Source of the DNA: Nocardia rhamnosiphila NBRC 108938
GTDB lineage: Bacteria; Actinomycetota; Actinomycetes; Mycobacteriales; Mycobacteriaceae
Length of the DNA stretch: 64,000 nt
Assembly (NCBI RefSeq): GCF_000720425.1
Contig: NZ_JOAJ01000001.1
Span: 1,488,001 to 1,552,000 of the forward strand
Reading direction: 5' to 3'
This document shows positions 26,190-35,558 of this stretch, piece after piece (position 1 is the first letter of the stretch; every line of letters starts with the position of its first letter). Made by a program: the position numbers and the translations under genes. The notes under the pieces are model-generated. The model saw nothing but the letters and a program-made list of their open reading frames with translations, did no database searches and had not been told where the DNA came from.

Positions 26190-27072
26190 ATGAGCACTCC
26201 CCGTAAACAGGTCATCCTGGGCGCCTACCTGGGCGGCGTGAACCACCACACCGCGTGGTGGCACCCCGAGGCCGGCAGTCAGATCGCTTTCGACAGTTTC
26301 GAGCACACCGCGCGCACCGCGGAGCGCGGTAAGTTCGACTTCTTCTTCCTGGCCGAGGGACTCGCCCTCGCCACAGGGCAGGGATTTCGCGGCCGCCAAC
26401 GCCGACGCGATCTTCTCCCCGTACGGCAAACTACCGGAGGCGGCGGAGTTCTACCGCGAGATCAAGGCCCGGGCGGTGGCGGCGGGACGCGCGGCCGATG
26501 AGATAGAGATTCTGCCCTCGGCCGGTTTCGTGCTCGGGGACACCGAAGCCGAAGCGGTGGAGAAGTACCACGCCGTCCACGATGAGCAGGTCACCGGGCA
26601 GACCGCGCTGATCCTGCTCGAGCAGATCTGGAATCGCGATCTGTCCGGTTATGACCCCCAGGGTCCGATCCCCGATATCGACCCCGATCCCGACGCACCG
26701 CCGATCATCCAGGGCCGCGCGTTCCTCCATCAGGATCGCTTCGCCACCGCGCGGCGCCTGCGTGAGGTGGCCGAAGCGAAGAAACTCACCCTCCGCGAAG
26801 TGGTGATCGACCAGTTCGAACGCGGCCCACTGGTCGGCACACCCGCCCAGGTCGCCGAACAGATCGATACCTTCGTCCAGGACAACGGATCGGACGGGTT
26901 CATCCTCGGCTCCCATCTCGTGCCGTGGGGGCTGGACGAATTCGTCGACAAGGTGGTCCCGCTACTCCAGGACCGCGGCGTCCTACGCGGCGAGTACACC
27001 GGCACCACCCTGCGCGACAACCTCGGCCTTCGCGACGTCCGAGCGGCCACACCTGCCCGGGCCGATACCTGA
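26190..27072 (+). pseudogene. NtaA/SnaA/DszA-type flavin monooxygenase with large internal deletion and frameshift
   Basis: ATG at 26190 opens a perfect N-terminus (KQVILGAYLGGVNHHTAWW to KFDFFFLAEGLAL, about 60 residues). Near 26370 the coding signal jumps frame and resumes as SPQGRDFAAANADAIFSPYG through to the C-terminal DEFVDKVVPLLQDRGVLRGE and TGTTLRDNLGL. About 210 residues of the 440-residue family, including most of the flavin and substrate site, are gone. The N-terminal frame runs into nonsense and stops near 26501. Not functional unless the deletion is an assembly error. Confidence 0.8.
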
Positions 27073-27099
27073 CACCACGGCAGCGGGCGGGGTCCCGGG

Positions 27100-29376
27100 T
27101 CAGGCCGTGGACTCCTCGGACTCGGCCTGAGCCATTTTCAGGAGTGCCCGGTGCAGCTCCTTGGCCGCCTCACCCGCCCGTTTACCGTGTAACTCGGCCT
27201 CTACGAAGCCCTCGACCAGCGCGCGCCCGGGATCCAGCAGCCCCGCGCCGATATCCGGCCCGCCGCTGAGGGAACCGGCCATCAGGATCCGCCAGGCTTC
27301 CTGACGGGCCCGGTAATCCCCTGCCTCGTCGAGCGCGGCCGCAAATGCGCGGACCACCGCGGTGTACGCCGGCCGGCCGGTGGCGCCGGCCCGGCGGAAA
27401 CGCCTTCTGGTCGGTCCCGAGCCGACGGCACCCGGGCCCACCAGCTCCGCGCGTTCCAGGGTGATCCACACCGGAGGCGGCTCGGCCGAACCCGACTCCG
27501 CCGCTTTCTTGCGCTCCCGGCGGATCGTATCGTCACGTTGTTCGGTGACCTCGATGCCGTACAGCTCGACGGTGTACTTCCCGAGCAGATCGTTCAGCGC
27601 CGCGGCGATCTGATGCACTACCTCGGTTTCCAGCCCGGCCGTCTCGAAGCCACGGATCCGCAGGCCGTGCCTGCGGGCCATATCCTTCGCCAGCCGGACC
27701 GCGTCGGCGGGGTTGCCACCCGTTCCCGGCACCACGGTCAGCGCCTCGGGCGGCGAGTACGGCTCCGGCTCCGCGTCCGGCGGCGCGAGTGTATCCGGCG
27801 GGGACGGGTCATCCACCAAGTGCAACGCCGGAGCTGTCTCCGGCTCGGCCGGCAGGTCCGGGCGAACCGGCTCGACAGGTGACTCCGGGCCCACCAGCGG
27901 CTCCGCGTCCGTCGGCCCGACGGGCCGCTCCGCGGGCACCAGTCCGGCCGGTGACTCCGCAGGAACCGCCTCGACCGGTGACTCCACCGCCACCAGTCCG
28001 ACCAGCGGCTCCACGGGCACCAGCCCGACCGACGGCTCCGCAGGAACCGCCTCGACCGGTGACTCGACTGCCACCAGTCCGACCAGCGGCTCCACGGGCA
28101 CCAGCTCGACCAACGGCTCCACGGCCACCGGCCCGACCAGCGGCTCGGCGGGCACCGGCTCGACCAGCGGCTCCCGGCGCCTCGGTTCCTCCGTGCGCAC
28201 CGGTTCGTCCGGTAGCTCCGATTGCATCGGCCCGGGTAGTGGCTCTGTCCCCATCGCTTCCGCCGGTACCTCCCCGCGTACCGGCTCGGCCGGTGCCTCT
28301 CTGCGCACCGGTTCGTCCGACCGCAGCACCGGCCGGGCCCGGGCCGGTACCGTGATCCGGCCCAGTTGCAGCGACAACTCGGGGGGCAACTCGATCGTGC
28401 GTGGCGCGGGGCGGGGCTCCGGGGCCGGGGGCCGGGCCGTTTCGCTGTGCGCGGCCATCCGCGGCCGTTCGGCCGGCCCGGCCGCGAGCTGGGCTCGGTT
28501 CGGGGGCGCCGACACCTCGGCTCGGCCTGAGGACAGGACCGGCTCGGCGTGCGGAGCCACCGGCCCCCGTACCGAGTCCGACGAGGAACAGGCCGCGGCA
28601 TCGGACGGCTCGACACGCTCTCGGAGCGCTCGCGCATCGGCGCGCGCCGCGGCCACGCTGCTGTCCGCAGCAGCGGCACGGGTGTCGAGCAGCGCCTCCG
28701 GCGGGCCCGGCGGCGCGGAAGCGGCTTCTTGCCCACCGGATACGGTCGGCGGCGTACCGCCGGTTCCGGAGGGTGCCGGCGGCGGGATCTCGTGCGCCGG
28801 CCTTACGGTGTCGGCGGCCGGCACCGGAGCTGTCGGGGAATCGACCGGGTACGGCGCTTGCCGTGGTCCCGTGTCGGCTACGACAGGGGACGACGGCGAA
28901 GCGGATCGCGGCGCCCCGGCCGCCGCCGAAGATTCGGCCGTCGAGGATGCGGCCGGTATCGGCCCGGCCACCGGCGCCGGCCGTGCGGCCGCAGGCATTT
29001 CGGTACGGATCGTCGGTTTCGCTGGTGATGCCGGGAGGCCCGTGGCGGCAGCCGTACCGGGAGGGGCGGGCCGAACCACCGCGGAGGTGGCTGCCCGTTT
29101 ACGAGCCCACGGGGTCGAGGCGGGTGCGCGTACGGCAGCGGAGGCACCGGCCGGTCCGCCGGAACCGAGCCGATTCCCCACCGGTACAGCGTGTTCGGGC
29201 GATACCGTGACCGCCGTGGAGGCAACGACCGCCTGGCCCGGCGCCGAAGTCGCCTCGGCGGAAGCTATGGCGGCCTTCAGTTCTCCGGTGACGCGGGAGG
29301 CCTCGGTGATCAGCGTCTCGAGCGTCGTCACCAGGGCCCGCAGCCCGTCCGTGTCCACTTTCGGAGTCTCGTTCAA
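27100..29376 (-). CDS. Large Pro/Val/Glu-rich repeat protein with conserved C-terminal domain
   Basis: 758 residues. N-terminal about 45 residues are helical (LRALVTTLETLITEASRVTG), then some 470 residues of low-complexity Ala/Pro/Glu sequence. At about 375-510 there is a tandem series of degenerate 10-11-residue units of the type VPVEPLVGL / VAVESPVEA / VPAEPSVGL. The last about 200 residues are ordered: AVRLAKDMARRHGLRIRGFE, then VVHQIAAALNDLLGKYTVEL and AGEAAKELHRALLKMAQAE. No signal peptide. The C-terminal part recalls domains at the end of large Nocardia proteins with toxin-like layouts, but this is from memory. Confidence 0.75.
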   Translation of the reverse strand: MNETPKVDTDGLRALVTTLETLITEASRVTGELKAAIASAEATSAPGQAVVASTAVTVSPEHAVPVGNRLGSGGPAGASAAVRAPASTPWARKRAATSAVVRPAPPGTAAATGLPASPAKPTIRTEMPAAARPAPVAGPIPAASSTAESSAAAGAPRSASPSSPVVADTGPRQAPYPVDSPTAPVPAADTVRPAHEIPPPAPSGTGGTPPTVSGGQEAASAPPGPPEALLDTRAAAADSSVAAARADARALRERVEPSDAAACSSSDSVRGPVAPHAEPVLSSGRAEVSAPPNRAQLAAGPAERPRMAAHSETARPPAPEPRPAPRTIELPPELSLQLGRITVPARARPVLRSDEPVRREAPAEPVRGEVPAEAMGTEPLPGPMQSELPDEPVRTEEPRRREPLVEPVPAEPLVGPVAVEPLVELVPVEPLVGLVAVESPVEAVPAEPSVGLVPVEPLVGLVAVESPVEAVPAESPAGLVPAERPVGPTDAEPLVGPESPVEPVRPDLPAEPETAPALHLVDDPSPPDTLAPPDAEPEPYSPPEALTVVPGTGGNPADAVRLAKDMARRHGLRIRGFETAGLETEVVHQIAAALNDLLGKYTVELYGIEVTEQRDDTIRRERKKAAESGSAEPPPVWITLERAELVGPGAVGSGPTRRRFRRAGATGRPAYTAVVRAFAAALDEAGDYRARQEAWRILMAGSLSGGPDIGAGLLDPGRALVEGFVEAELHGKRAGEAAKELHRALLKMAQAESEESTA

Positions 29377-29710
29377 CGATGTCCCCGCTTGTCGTCACCG
29401 CAGCCGGGCCGGACTGTGGGTCAGTTCGGCCGGCATCCACGATATGACGCACACAGACATGCAACCAGTGTGAAACGTCGTGGTCCGCCATGCGATGACG
29501 ACGACTCACCCGGGATGGGAAGAGTTCGGAGTTCCGACCGATCCCGAAACCGCTGGGCGACGGGAGCGACGCCCGCCGGCGGGCACATCGAGCCGATTAC
29601 GGCGGGGACGATCGGTCGCCGGCGCGCGGCCGGCGGTACGCAAAGCGAAGTGCGCCGCGGCGACCGTCTGGGCGCGGTCGGTTGGGGGTACTTCTGCGAG
29701 GATGAAATGC
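29377..29710. other. Divergent intergenic region upstream of rsbQ
   Basis: 334 bases between the repeat protein and rsbQ. Apart from the promoter-like element at 29666-29691 there is no clear signal, and no frame has convincing codon bias. Confidence 0.5.
29666..29691 (+). promoter_or_regulatory. Possible SigB/SigF-type promoter of rsbQ-rsbP
   Basis: GTCT (29666-29669), 16 bases, GGGTAC (29686-29691). The -10 half fits the general-stress pattern well; the -35 half has one change from GTTT. The distance to the GTG at 29711 leaves a very short leader, which lowers confidence. Confidence 0.35.
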
Positions 29711-30523
29711 GTGGTCGATGTACTGAACAGAAATCGTGTGGTCGTGACAGGTCGCGCCGGAGCGCCGGTGGTGGTCCTCGCGCACGGTTTCGGCTGTGAT
29801 CAGGGCCTGTGGCGGCTGGTGGCGCCCCTGTTGGCGCAGCAGTTCGGGGTCGTCCTGTTCGATCACGTGGGCTCGGGCCGGTCGGATCTGGCGGCCTGGG
29901 ACCCACAGCGGTACTCGACCATGGCCGGTTACGCCGAGGACATCCGGCAGGTGTGCCGGGCGATCGATCGGGGGCCGGTGGTGCTGGTCGGCCACTCGGT
30001 GGCGGCCATGATGGGCGTACTGGCCGCCGCGGCGGAGCCGGAGTTGTTCCGGGGCCTGGTGCTGCTGGCCCCGAGTCCCTGCTTCATCGACGACCCCGCG
30101 AGCGGGTACCGGGGCGGCTTCAGCGCCGAAGATATCGACGAGTTGCTCGAATCGCTCGATGCCAACTACCTGGGCTGGTCGGGAGCCATGGCCCCGGTGA
30201 TCATGGGCAATCCGGAGCGGCCGGAGCTCGCGCAGGAACTGGAGACGACGTTCTGCCGCACCGATCCGGAGATCGCCCGGGCCTTCGCGCGGGTGACGTT
30301 CCTGTCCGACAACCGCGACGATCTCGCGGCCGTGCGGGTACCGACGCTGGTGGCGCAGTGCTCGAACGACGCGATCGCCCCGCCGGAGGTCGGCGCATTC
30401 GTCCATTCCCGGATTCCCGGCAGCCGGTTGGTGACCCTCACCGCGACCGGCCACTGTCCACAACTGGCGGCTCCCGAGGAGACCGCCGCCGTGATCACCG
30501 GCTTCGTGCGCGACCTATCATGA
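29711..30523 (+). CDS. rsbQ: RsbQ-like alpha/beta hydrolase (partner of the RsbP phosphatase)
   Basis: 270 residues, the same as Bacillus RsbQ. Similarity runs end to end: VVVLAHGFGCDQGLWRLVAP, LFDHVGSGRSDLAAWDPQRY, APSPCFIDDPASGYRGGF. The triad is complete: Ser in GHSVA near 95, Asp in CSNDAIAP near 219, His in TGHCPQ near 247. RsbQ is thought to make or supply a small hydrophobic ligand that activates the PAS domain of RsbP under energy stress. GTG at 29711 is preferred over ATG 29702 for spacing to GCGAGGA. Its stop overlaps the rsbP start (ATGA). Confidence 0.9.
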   Translation: MVDVLNRNRVVVTGRAGAPVVVLAHGFGCDQGLWRLVAPLLAQQFGVVLFDHVGSGRSDLAAWDPQRYSTMAGYAEDIRQVCRAIDRGPVVLVGHSVAAMMGVLAAAAEPELFRGLVLLAPSPCFIDDPASGYRGGFSAEDIDELLESLDANYLGWSGAMAPVIMGNPERPELAQELETTFCRTDPEIARAFARVTFLSDNRDDLAAVRVPTLVAQCSNDAIAPPEVGAFVHSRIPGSRLVTLTATGHCPQLAAPEETAAVITGFVRDLS

Positions 30524-31794
30524 TGATGTGCCGCGCGGGCGGCCCGGGACCGGAACGCGCCGGGTTCGAACCGGATGACCCGGACCAACGCGCGGAGTTC
30601 ACCGCCCTGTTGGAGGACGACGTCGAAGACCTGTACGAGAACGCCCCCTGCGGCTATCTGTCCACCTTGCTCGACGGGCGGATCGCCAAGATCAACACGA
30701 CGCTGCTGGACTGGCTCGGTTACCGGCGCGAAGACCTGGTGGGGCGACGTCACTTCAACGATCTGCTGACCGTCGGGGGCCGGCTCTACCACGAAACCCA
30801 TTTCGCGCCGCTGCTGCGGATGCAGGGCCATCTCAGCGGTATCGCACTCGAACTCCGGGCAGCCGACGGCTCGCGGCTACCCGTCCTGGTGACCTCCACG
30901 GTGAAAACCGGAGCCGACGGGGAGCCGCTGCTGATCCGGACCACGGTGTTCGACGCCCGCGAGCGCCGCGCCTACGAAACCGAACTGCTGCGCGCACGCC
31001 GCGAGGTCGAACGCGACCGCGAACGCCTGCAACGGTTGAACGCGACCCTGCAGCGCACCCTGCTGCCCGCGGCACTCGAGCCGGTTCCGGGGGCCGATGT
31101 CGCCGCGCACTACCACGCCGCCTCCCCCGACGAGGTCGGCGGCGATTTCTACGACCTCTTCCCCATCTCCCCGGGGACCTGGGGTTTCTTTCTCGGTGAC
31201 GTCTGCGGCAAAGGCGCCGTCGCCGCCACGATCACCTCGCTCGCCCGGTACACGCTGCGCGCCGCCGCGGTCTACGACTCGAATCCGACCGCGGTCCTGC
31301 GGCATCTGAACACCACCATGGTGCGCGACCACCGCCGCGGCCATCCCCGCTTCTGTACCGTCATCTACGGTCGGCTCACCCTGACCGACGATGCCGGCGG
31401 TCCCCGCGCCACCGTCACCCTCGCCTCCGGCGGACATCCCCCGGCCCTGTTGCTGCGCGCCGACGGTACGGCCGATTACCTGCACACCCCCGGCGGGCAA
31501 CTGGTCGGGGTGTTCCCGGACGCGGCGGTCTCCACCGTGACCTTCACTCTGGGGGCCGGCGCCACGTTGCTGCTCTACACCGACGGACTCACCGAGGCGC
31601 GGACCGCCGAGGGCTTCTACGGGGAGTCGGCGTTGCTCGACTTCGCTCGCGATCTCGCTCCCGCGTCCGCCACCGGAACCGTCTCCGCGGCCACCGCGCT
31701 GCTCGATTCGTTCGGTACCGGTGTCACCGACGACACCGCGCTCCTGGCCCTGCACCTGCCCGGGCCGGAACATCTCCGCGACCGGCTCGAGTGA
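30520..31794 (+). CDS. rsbP: RsbP-like PAS-PP2C phosphatase
   Basis: 424 residues. PAS domain at about 35-150 (LYENAPCGYLSTLLDGRIAK, FNDLLTVGGRLYHETHFAPL), a short coiled coil rich in Arg/Glu at 155-185, then an SpoIIE/PP2C domain at 195-415 with metal-binding DEVGGDFYDLF, GDVCGKG, ASGGHPP and LLLYTDGLTEA. The order is that of Bacillus RsbP, which dephosphorylates the anti-anti-sigma factor RsbV. Coupled to rsbQ by a 4-base overlap. No RsbV/RsbW or sigma gene is within the window, so its target must be elsewhere. Confidence 0.9.
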   Translation: MMMCRAGGPGPERAGFEPDDPDQRAEFTALLEDDVEDLYENAPCGYLSTLLDGRIAKINTTLLDWLGYRREDLVGRRHFNDLLTVGGRLYHETHFAPLLRMQGHLSGIALELRAADGSRLPVLVTSTVKTGADGEPLLIRTTVFDARERRAYETELLRARREVERDRERLQRLNATLQRTLLPAALEPVPGADVAAHYHAASPDEVGGDFYDLFPISPGTWGFFLGDVCGKGAVAATITSLARYTLRAAAVYDSNPTAVLRHLNTTMVRDHRRGHPRFCTVIYGRLTLTDDAGGPRATVTLASGGHPPALLLRADGTADYLHTPGGQLVGVFPDAAVSTVTFTLGAGATLLLYTDGLTEARTAEGFYGESALLDFARDLAPASATGTVSAATALLDSFGTGVTDDTALLALHLPGPEHLRDRLE

Positions 31795-31854
31795 ACGTGC
31801 GGACGCACCGCGACGTCATGTCCTGCCCCACCGAGCACAGATAGGGAAGTACCA

Positions 31855-32937
31855 GTGATGCCGAAGATCGTTCTGTTCGGAGCCACCGGTTACACCGGAC
31901 GGCTGATCGCCGAGATCCTGGTCGGCCGGGGCGCCGCACCCGTGCTGGCCGCGCGCAATGCGACCGCCCTGGAGAAATTGGCCGCGGACGTCGGCGGCGC
32001 CGACACCGCGGTGGCCGATGTGACCGATCCGGATTCGGTCCGGGCCCTGCTGGGGCCCGGCGATGTGCTGATCAGCACCGTGGGGCCGTTCCTCCGCTAC
32101 GGCCGCCCCGCGCTGGCCGCGGCCGTCGAGGCCGGGGCGCACTATTTCGACTCCACCGGCGAGGGCCCGTTCATCCGCACCGTCTTCGAGCACGACGACA
32201 CGGCCCGCCGGGCGGGCGTCGGCCTGCTCACCGCGTTCGGGTACGACTACGTGCCCGGGAATCTGGCCGCCGGTCTCGCGCTGGCCGAAGCGCCGGAGGC
32301 GGTTCGCGCGAATATCGGCTACTTCATCACCGACCCCGGCACCAGTGGCGGTACGCGCGCGTCGATGGCGGGCATGCTGTTCGAAGAGGGTTTCGCCCTG
32401 CGCGGCGGCCGGGTCGTGCCCGAGCGTACGGCCGCGCGGGTCCGCAGTTTCGACGTCGCCGGCCGAGAGCTCACCGGAGCGTCGGTGCCCGGTTCGGAAC
32501 ATTTCGCGCTCAGCCGTTCCTATCCGCACCTGCGTGACGCCGACGTGTACCTCGGTATGCCCGGCGGGGCGGCGCACGGTCTGCGGGTCGCGTCGCTGCT
32601 CACCGGCTCACTCGCCCGGGTCACCCCGGTGAAACGACTGGCCGAGAACGCCTTGACCCGGATCGTCAAGGGCTCGACCGGTGGCCCGGCGGCCACCGCG
32701 CGGGCCCGGACCCGGACGTGGGCGGTGGCCGAGGTGACCGACGAATCCGGTACGGTCCTCGCCTCGGTGACCCTGGCCGGCGGTGACCCCTACGACTTCA
32801 CCGCGGCGATCCTCGCCTGGGGTGCGCAGACCGCGCTCGACGGCGGTTTGCGCGGCGCCGGCGCGCTGGGCCCGGTCGAAGCGTTCGGTCTCGAGCCGCT
32901 CACCGCGGGTGCGGCCGGCGCCGGACTGACCCGGTAG
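31855..32937 (+). CDS. Saccharopine dehydrogenase-like (trans-acting enoyl reductase family) protein
   Basis: 360 residues. N-terminal Rossmann IVLFGATGYTGRLIAEILV; then DVLISTVGPFLRYGRPALAA and the Y-x-D-S-T-G-E segment HYFDSTGEGPFIR near 100, all conserved in this family, of which mycobacterial Rv2953 is the best-known type. GTG at 31855 or ATG at 31858 both follow AGGGA. A second, more distant family member lies at 38298-39557. Likely membrane-lipid or polyketide reduction, substrate unknown. Confidence 0.85.
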   Translation: MMPKIVLFGATGYTGRLIAEILVGRGAAPVLAARNATALEKLAADVGGADTAVADVTDPDSVRALLGPGDVLISTVGPFLRYGRPALAAAVEAGAHYFDSTGEGPFIRTVFEHDDTARRAGVGLLTAFGYDYVPGNLAAGLALAEAPEAVRANIGYFITDPGTSGGTRASMAGMLFEEGFALRGGRVVPERTAARVRSFDVAGRELTGASVPGSEHFALSRSYPHLRDADVYLGMPGGAAHGLRVASLLTGSLARVTPVKRLAENALTRIVKGSTGGPAATARARTRTWAVAEVTDESGTVLASVTLAGGDPYDFTAAILAWGAQTALDGGLRGAGALGPVEAFGLEPLTAGAAGAGLTR

Positions 32938-32992
32938 CCCGCGCACGGTACTCCGGCCGTCCGGGTTCCCGCTGCGGGGTCGGCTCGTGCCC

Positions 32993-33496
32993 TTATCGCC
33001 GGATCCCGATGGCGCCGCAGAGCGGGGCCTGCCAGGGCAGCGCCCGTGAGCGTGCGATGTGCTCGTCCAGCGAGTCGGCGATATCGGCGGGCAACTCGAC
33101 CGCGCGCCGGTGCCGCAGATCCACGTGGACCAGCAGGATCTCCAGCGTGTTGGCGATCCGGCCGCGACCGGTGTCGACGAGGAAGGTCATCATGTGCACG
33201 GCCTTCGCGCCGCGGTCGAGGATCCGGCCGGCGACCGCGAATCGATCACCTTCGCGTAGTTCGCTGGTATAGGACAGGTGGTGCCGGGCCGTGAACAGGC
33301 CCATCTTCCGCTCGGCGCGGTAGGTGTCGTCGATGCCGACCGCGCGGACGAGCGCGTCGGCCCCCTCAGTGCCCCATCTCAGGTACTGCACGACATTCAT
33401 ATGGTCGCCGCCGTCCAATGTCTCGGCGGTGACCGTGCCCGTCACTGTCCCGGGCAGCGCGGTCAGCTGATCCGGGGTGGGGAGTCCATCGCTCAT
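32993..33496 (-). CDS. Hotdog-fold thioesterase (4HBT-like)
   Basis: 167 residues from ATG 33496. Hotdog pattern: GTVTAETLDGGDHMNVVQYL with the catalytic-type Asp-His-Met-Asn, then RKMGLFTARHHLSYTSELRE and GAKAVHMMTFLVD. Resembles acyl-CoA thioesterases that use 3-hydroxyacyl or carnitine conjugates, but substrate is not predictable. Divergent from the SDR gene at 33655. Confidence 0.83.
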   Translation of the reverse strand: MSDGLPTPDQLTALPGTVTGTVTAETLDGGDHMNVVQYLRWGTEGADALVRAVGIDDTYRAERKMGLFTARHHLSYTSELREGDRFAVAGRILDRGAKAVHMMTFLVDTGRGRIANTLEILLVHVDLRHRRAVELPADIADSLDEHIARSRALPWQAPLCGAIGIRR

Positions 33497-33654
33497 ACGC
33501 GTGATTCTCGAGGGCGCCGGCCCGGTTCCGGAGCCGAGCGTCCACTCAGCGGAATCCCGCGGCCCGCCGTCGGCTCGGGCCCCCATCCTCGGGAGTCGGG
33601 CGGCGCGCCGATCGCGCCGCCCGCCGAGCCACGACTTCCGACAGGAGCCCTCCC

Positions 33655-34461
33655 ATGACCGATCTCCAGCGATACAGCGGCCGCCGCGTCCTCGTCACCG
33701 GCGGCGGATCCGGTATCGGTCAGGCCACCACGCTGCGCATACTGCGGGAAGGCGGCCGGGTGGTCGCCGCGGACATCAGCGCGGCCGGGCTCCAGGACAC
33801 GCTGGACAAAGCCGGCGCCGATCGGGCGCGGCTGAGCACGTCGATCATGGATATCGCGGATGAGGAGTCGGTCCGCGCCGGAGTGGCGGAAGCCCTGCGC
33901 CGGCTCGGCGGACTCGACACCCTGGTCAATGCGGCCGGTGTCCTACGGTCGGCGCATTTCGAACAGACCTCGGTCGCGGAGTTCGAGCAGGTGCTGCGGA
34001 TCAATCTGGTCGGCACCTTCGTGGTCACCCGCGAGTCCCTCGCCGCGCTGCGTGCCGGGAACGCCTCGGCGGTCGTGAATTTCAGCTCCACCTCCGCGGC
34101 GTTCGCCCACCCCTATATGTCCGCCTACGCCGCGTCGAAGGGCGGTATCCAGGCGATGACCCATGCGCTGGCAATGGAATTCGGCCGGCAGGGCATCCGG
34201 TTCAATGCCGTCCAGCCGGGCTCGGTCTCGTCCGGGATGACCGACGGCAGTGGCGCGTCCGGCCAGAGCCTCGGTCCCGGCCTGCCCGTCGATGCCGATA
34301 TCGCGCTGTTCGCCAAGGCCGCGCCGGCATTGCCGCTGCCGGCGGGCGCGCCGTTCGCCGGACCCGACGCGGTGGCCGCGGTGGTGGCGATGCTCGGCTC
34401 CCCGGATGCGTATTTCGTCACCGGGACCGAGGTGCGCGTCGACGGAGGCTCGCACATGTGA
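33655..34461 (+). CDS. SDR-family oxidoreductase
   Basis: 268 residues, ATG at 33655 with AGGAG 7 bases before. Rossmann VLVTGGGSGIGQATTLRIL; NAAGVLRSAHF near 98; catalytic YAASKGGIQAMTHALAMEFG near 158; C-terminal VRVDGGSHM. The YihY-like gene starts 9 bases after the stop, so they may share a message. Confidence 0.88.
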   Translation: MTDLQRYSGRRVLVTGGGSGIGQATTLRILREGGRVVAADISAAGLQDTLDKAGADRARLSTSIMDIADEESVRAGVAEALRRLGGLDTLVNAAGVLRSAHFEQTSVAEFEQVLRINLVGTFVVTRESLAALRAGNASAVVNFSSTSAAFAHPYMSAYAASKGGIQAMTHALAMEFGRQGIRFNAVQPGSVSSGMTDGSGASGQSLGPGLPVDADIALFAKAAPALPLPAGAPFAGPDAVAAVVAMLGSPDAYFVTGTEVRVDGGSHM

Positions 34462-34470
34462 GTCACCCAG

Positions 34471-35484
34471 GTGGTCGCGTTTGCGCAGCGCACAGCGCGG
34501 GTAGCCGAGAGAACCGGAGGTGTTGCCGGGAATGGATCGGCGTTATCGCGGGGTGAGCGTTCGGCTGCTGCGGCGCGGCGAGGTACGAATCCTGGTGCGA
34601 CACTGCGGGCGGCGTGGTCGGATGAGCTGTCCGACTGGGCGGCGGCCCTCACGTACTACAGCATGCTGTCACTGTTTCCGGCCCTGCTGCTCACCGTCGC
34701 CGCGCTCGGCCTGGCCGGCCCCGAGCCGACCGGTGTGCTCGCGGGGGCGGCGAGCCACGTCGGCCCGCAGGGCAGCCGGACCCTGCTCGCCGATTCGGTG
34801 CGCCACCTCGAACAGGTCCGGGCCTGGTCGGCGCCGATCGCGATCGTGGGGCTGGTGTCGGGGTTGTGGACAGCGTCGAGCTATATCGGCGCGTTCATCC
34901 GGGCCGCCAATGCCCTGTACTCCGTGGCGGAGAGCCGGTCCCGGCCCAGGACGGTACTCCTGCAACTATCGCTCAGCGTGGTCCTGATCGCGATGATGGT
35001 GTTCACCGGCCTGGGTTTCGTGATCACCAACGGCATGGCGGGACGATTCGGCGGTGATCTCGCCGACCTGCCGTTCGTGCACGGGATCTGGGCGATCCTC
35101 CGGTGGGTCGTGCTCGCCCTGGTGGTGAGTTTCGCACTGTCACTGCTGTATTGGGTGGCGCCCAATGTGACCGGGCAACCATTCCACTGGCTCACCGCGG
35201 GGAGCGCGCTGGCAGTCGCGGTATGGCTGGCCGGGTCCGCCGGACTGTCGTTCTATGCCGCCCATTTCGACTCTTTCGACAAGGTCTACGGTTCGCTGGC
35301 GGCGGCGGTCGTCTTCCTCGTCTGGCTGTGGGTCACGAATTTCGCGGTACTGCTCGGGGCAGTGGTCGATGCGCAACGGGCCCGCCGTCCCGCGCCGCCC
35401 GACGTGGAGCGCAGCGGCGACGACCGCGGGCACCCGCCTGTCCCGGCCGTCACCGAATCGGGTCACGGTGCGGTCGCCCGGTGA
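34471..35484 (+). CDS. YihY/BrkB-family integral membrane protein
   Basis: 337 residues. Six membrane helices with family motifs: LSDWAAALTYYSMLSLFPAL near 53, VSGLWTASSYIGAFIRAANA near 128, and KVYGSLAAAVVFLVWLWVTN near 270. The first about 45 residues are poorly conserved, and the GTG at 34471 lacks a strong ribosome site, so the real start may lie further in. Often misnamed ribonuclease BN; function is unknown. Confidence 0.85.
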   Translation: MVAFAQRTARVAERTGGVAGNGSALSRGERSAAAARRGTNPGATLRAAWSDELSDWAAALTYYSMLSLFPALLLTVAALGLAGPEPTGVLAGAASHVGPQGSRTLLADSVRHLEQVRAWSAPIAIVGLVSGLWTASSYIGAFIRAANALYSVAESRSRPRTVLLQLSLSVVLIAMMVFTGLGFVITNGMAGRFGGDLADLPFVHGIWAILRWVVLALVVSFALSLLYWVAPNVTGQPFHWLTAGSALAVAVWLAGSAGLSFYAAHFDSFDKVYGSLAAAVVFLVWLWVTNFAVLLGAVVDAQRARRPAPPDVERSGDDRGHPPVPAVTESGHGAVAR

Positions 35485-35558
35485 AGTCGCGCATCGTGGC
35501 GGCCGGAACCGCTACCGGTGCCGGCCACAACCGCCTGCGCCGCCGGGCGACGGGGCTG

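Noticed and set aside
27850..28260. CRISPR-like array because of regularly repeated DNA
   Set aside because: The repeats are degenerate, 30-33 bases long without unique spacers, in frame, and encode the VPVEPLVGL-type peptide repeats.
27713..29473. 586-codon open frame, plus strand, Ser/Thr/Gly-rich, looking like a surface repeat protein
   Set aside because: It is the mirror of the Pro/Val repeat gene on the minus strand. High GC leaves the antisense frame free of stops; codon bias and the ordered C-terminal domain support the minus strand.
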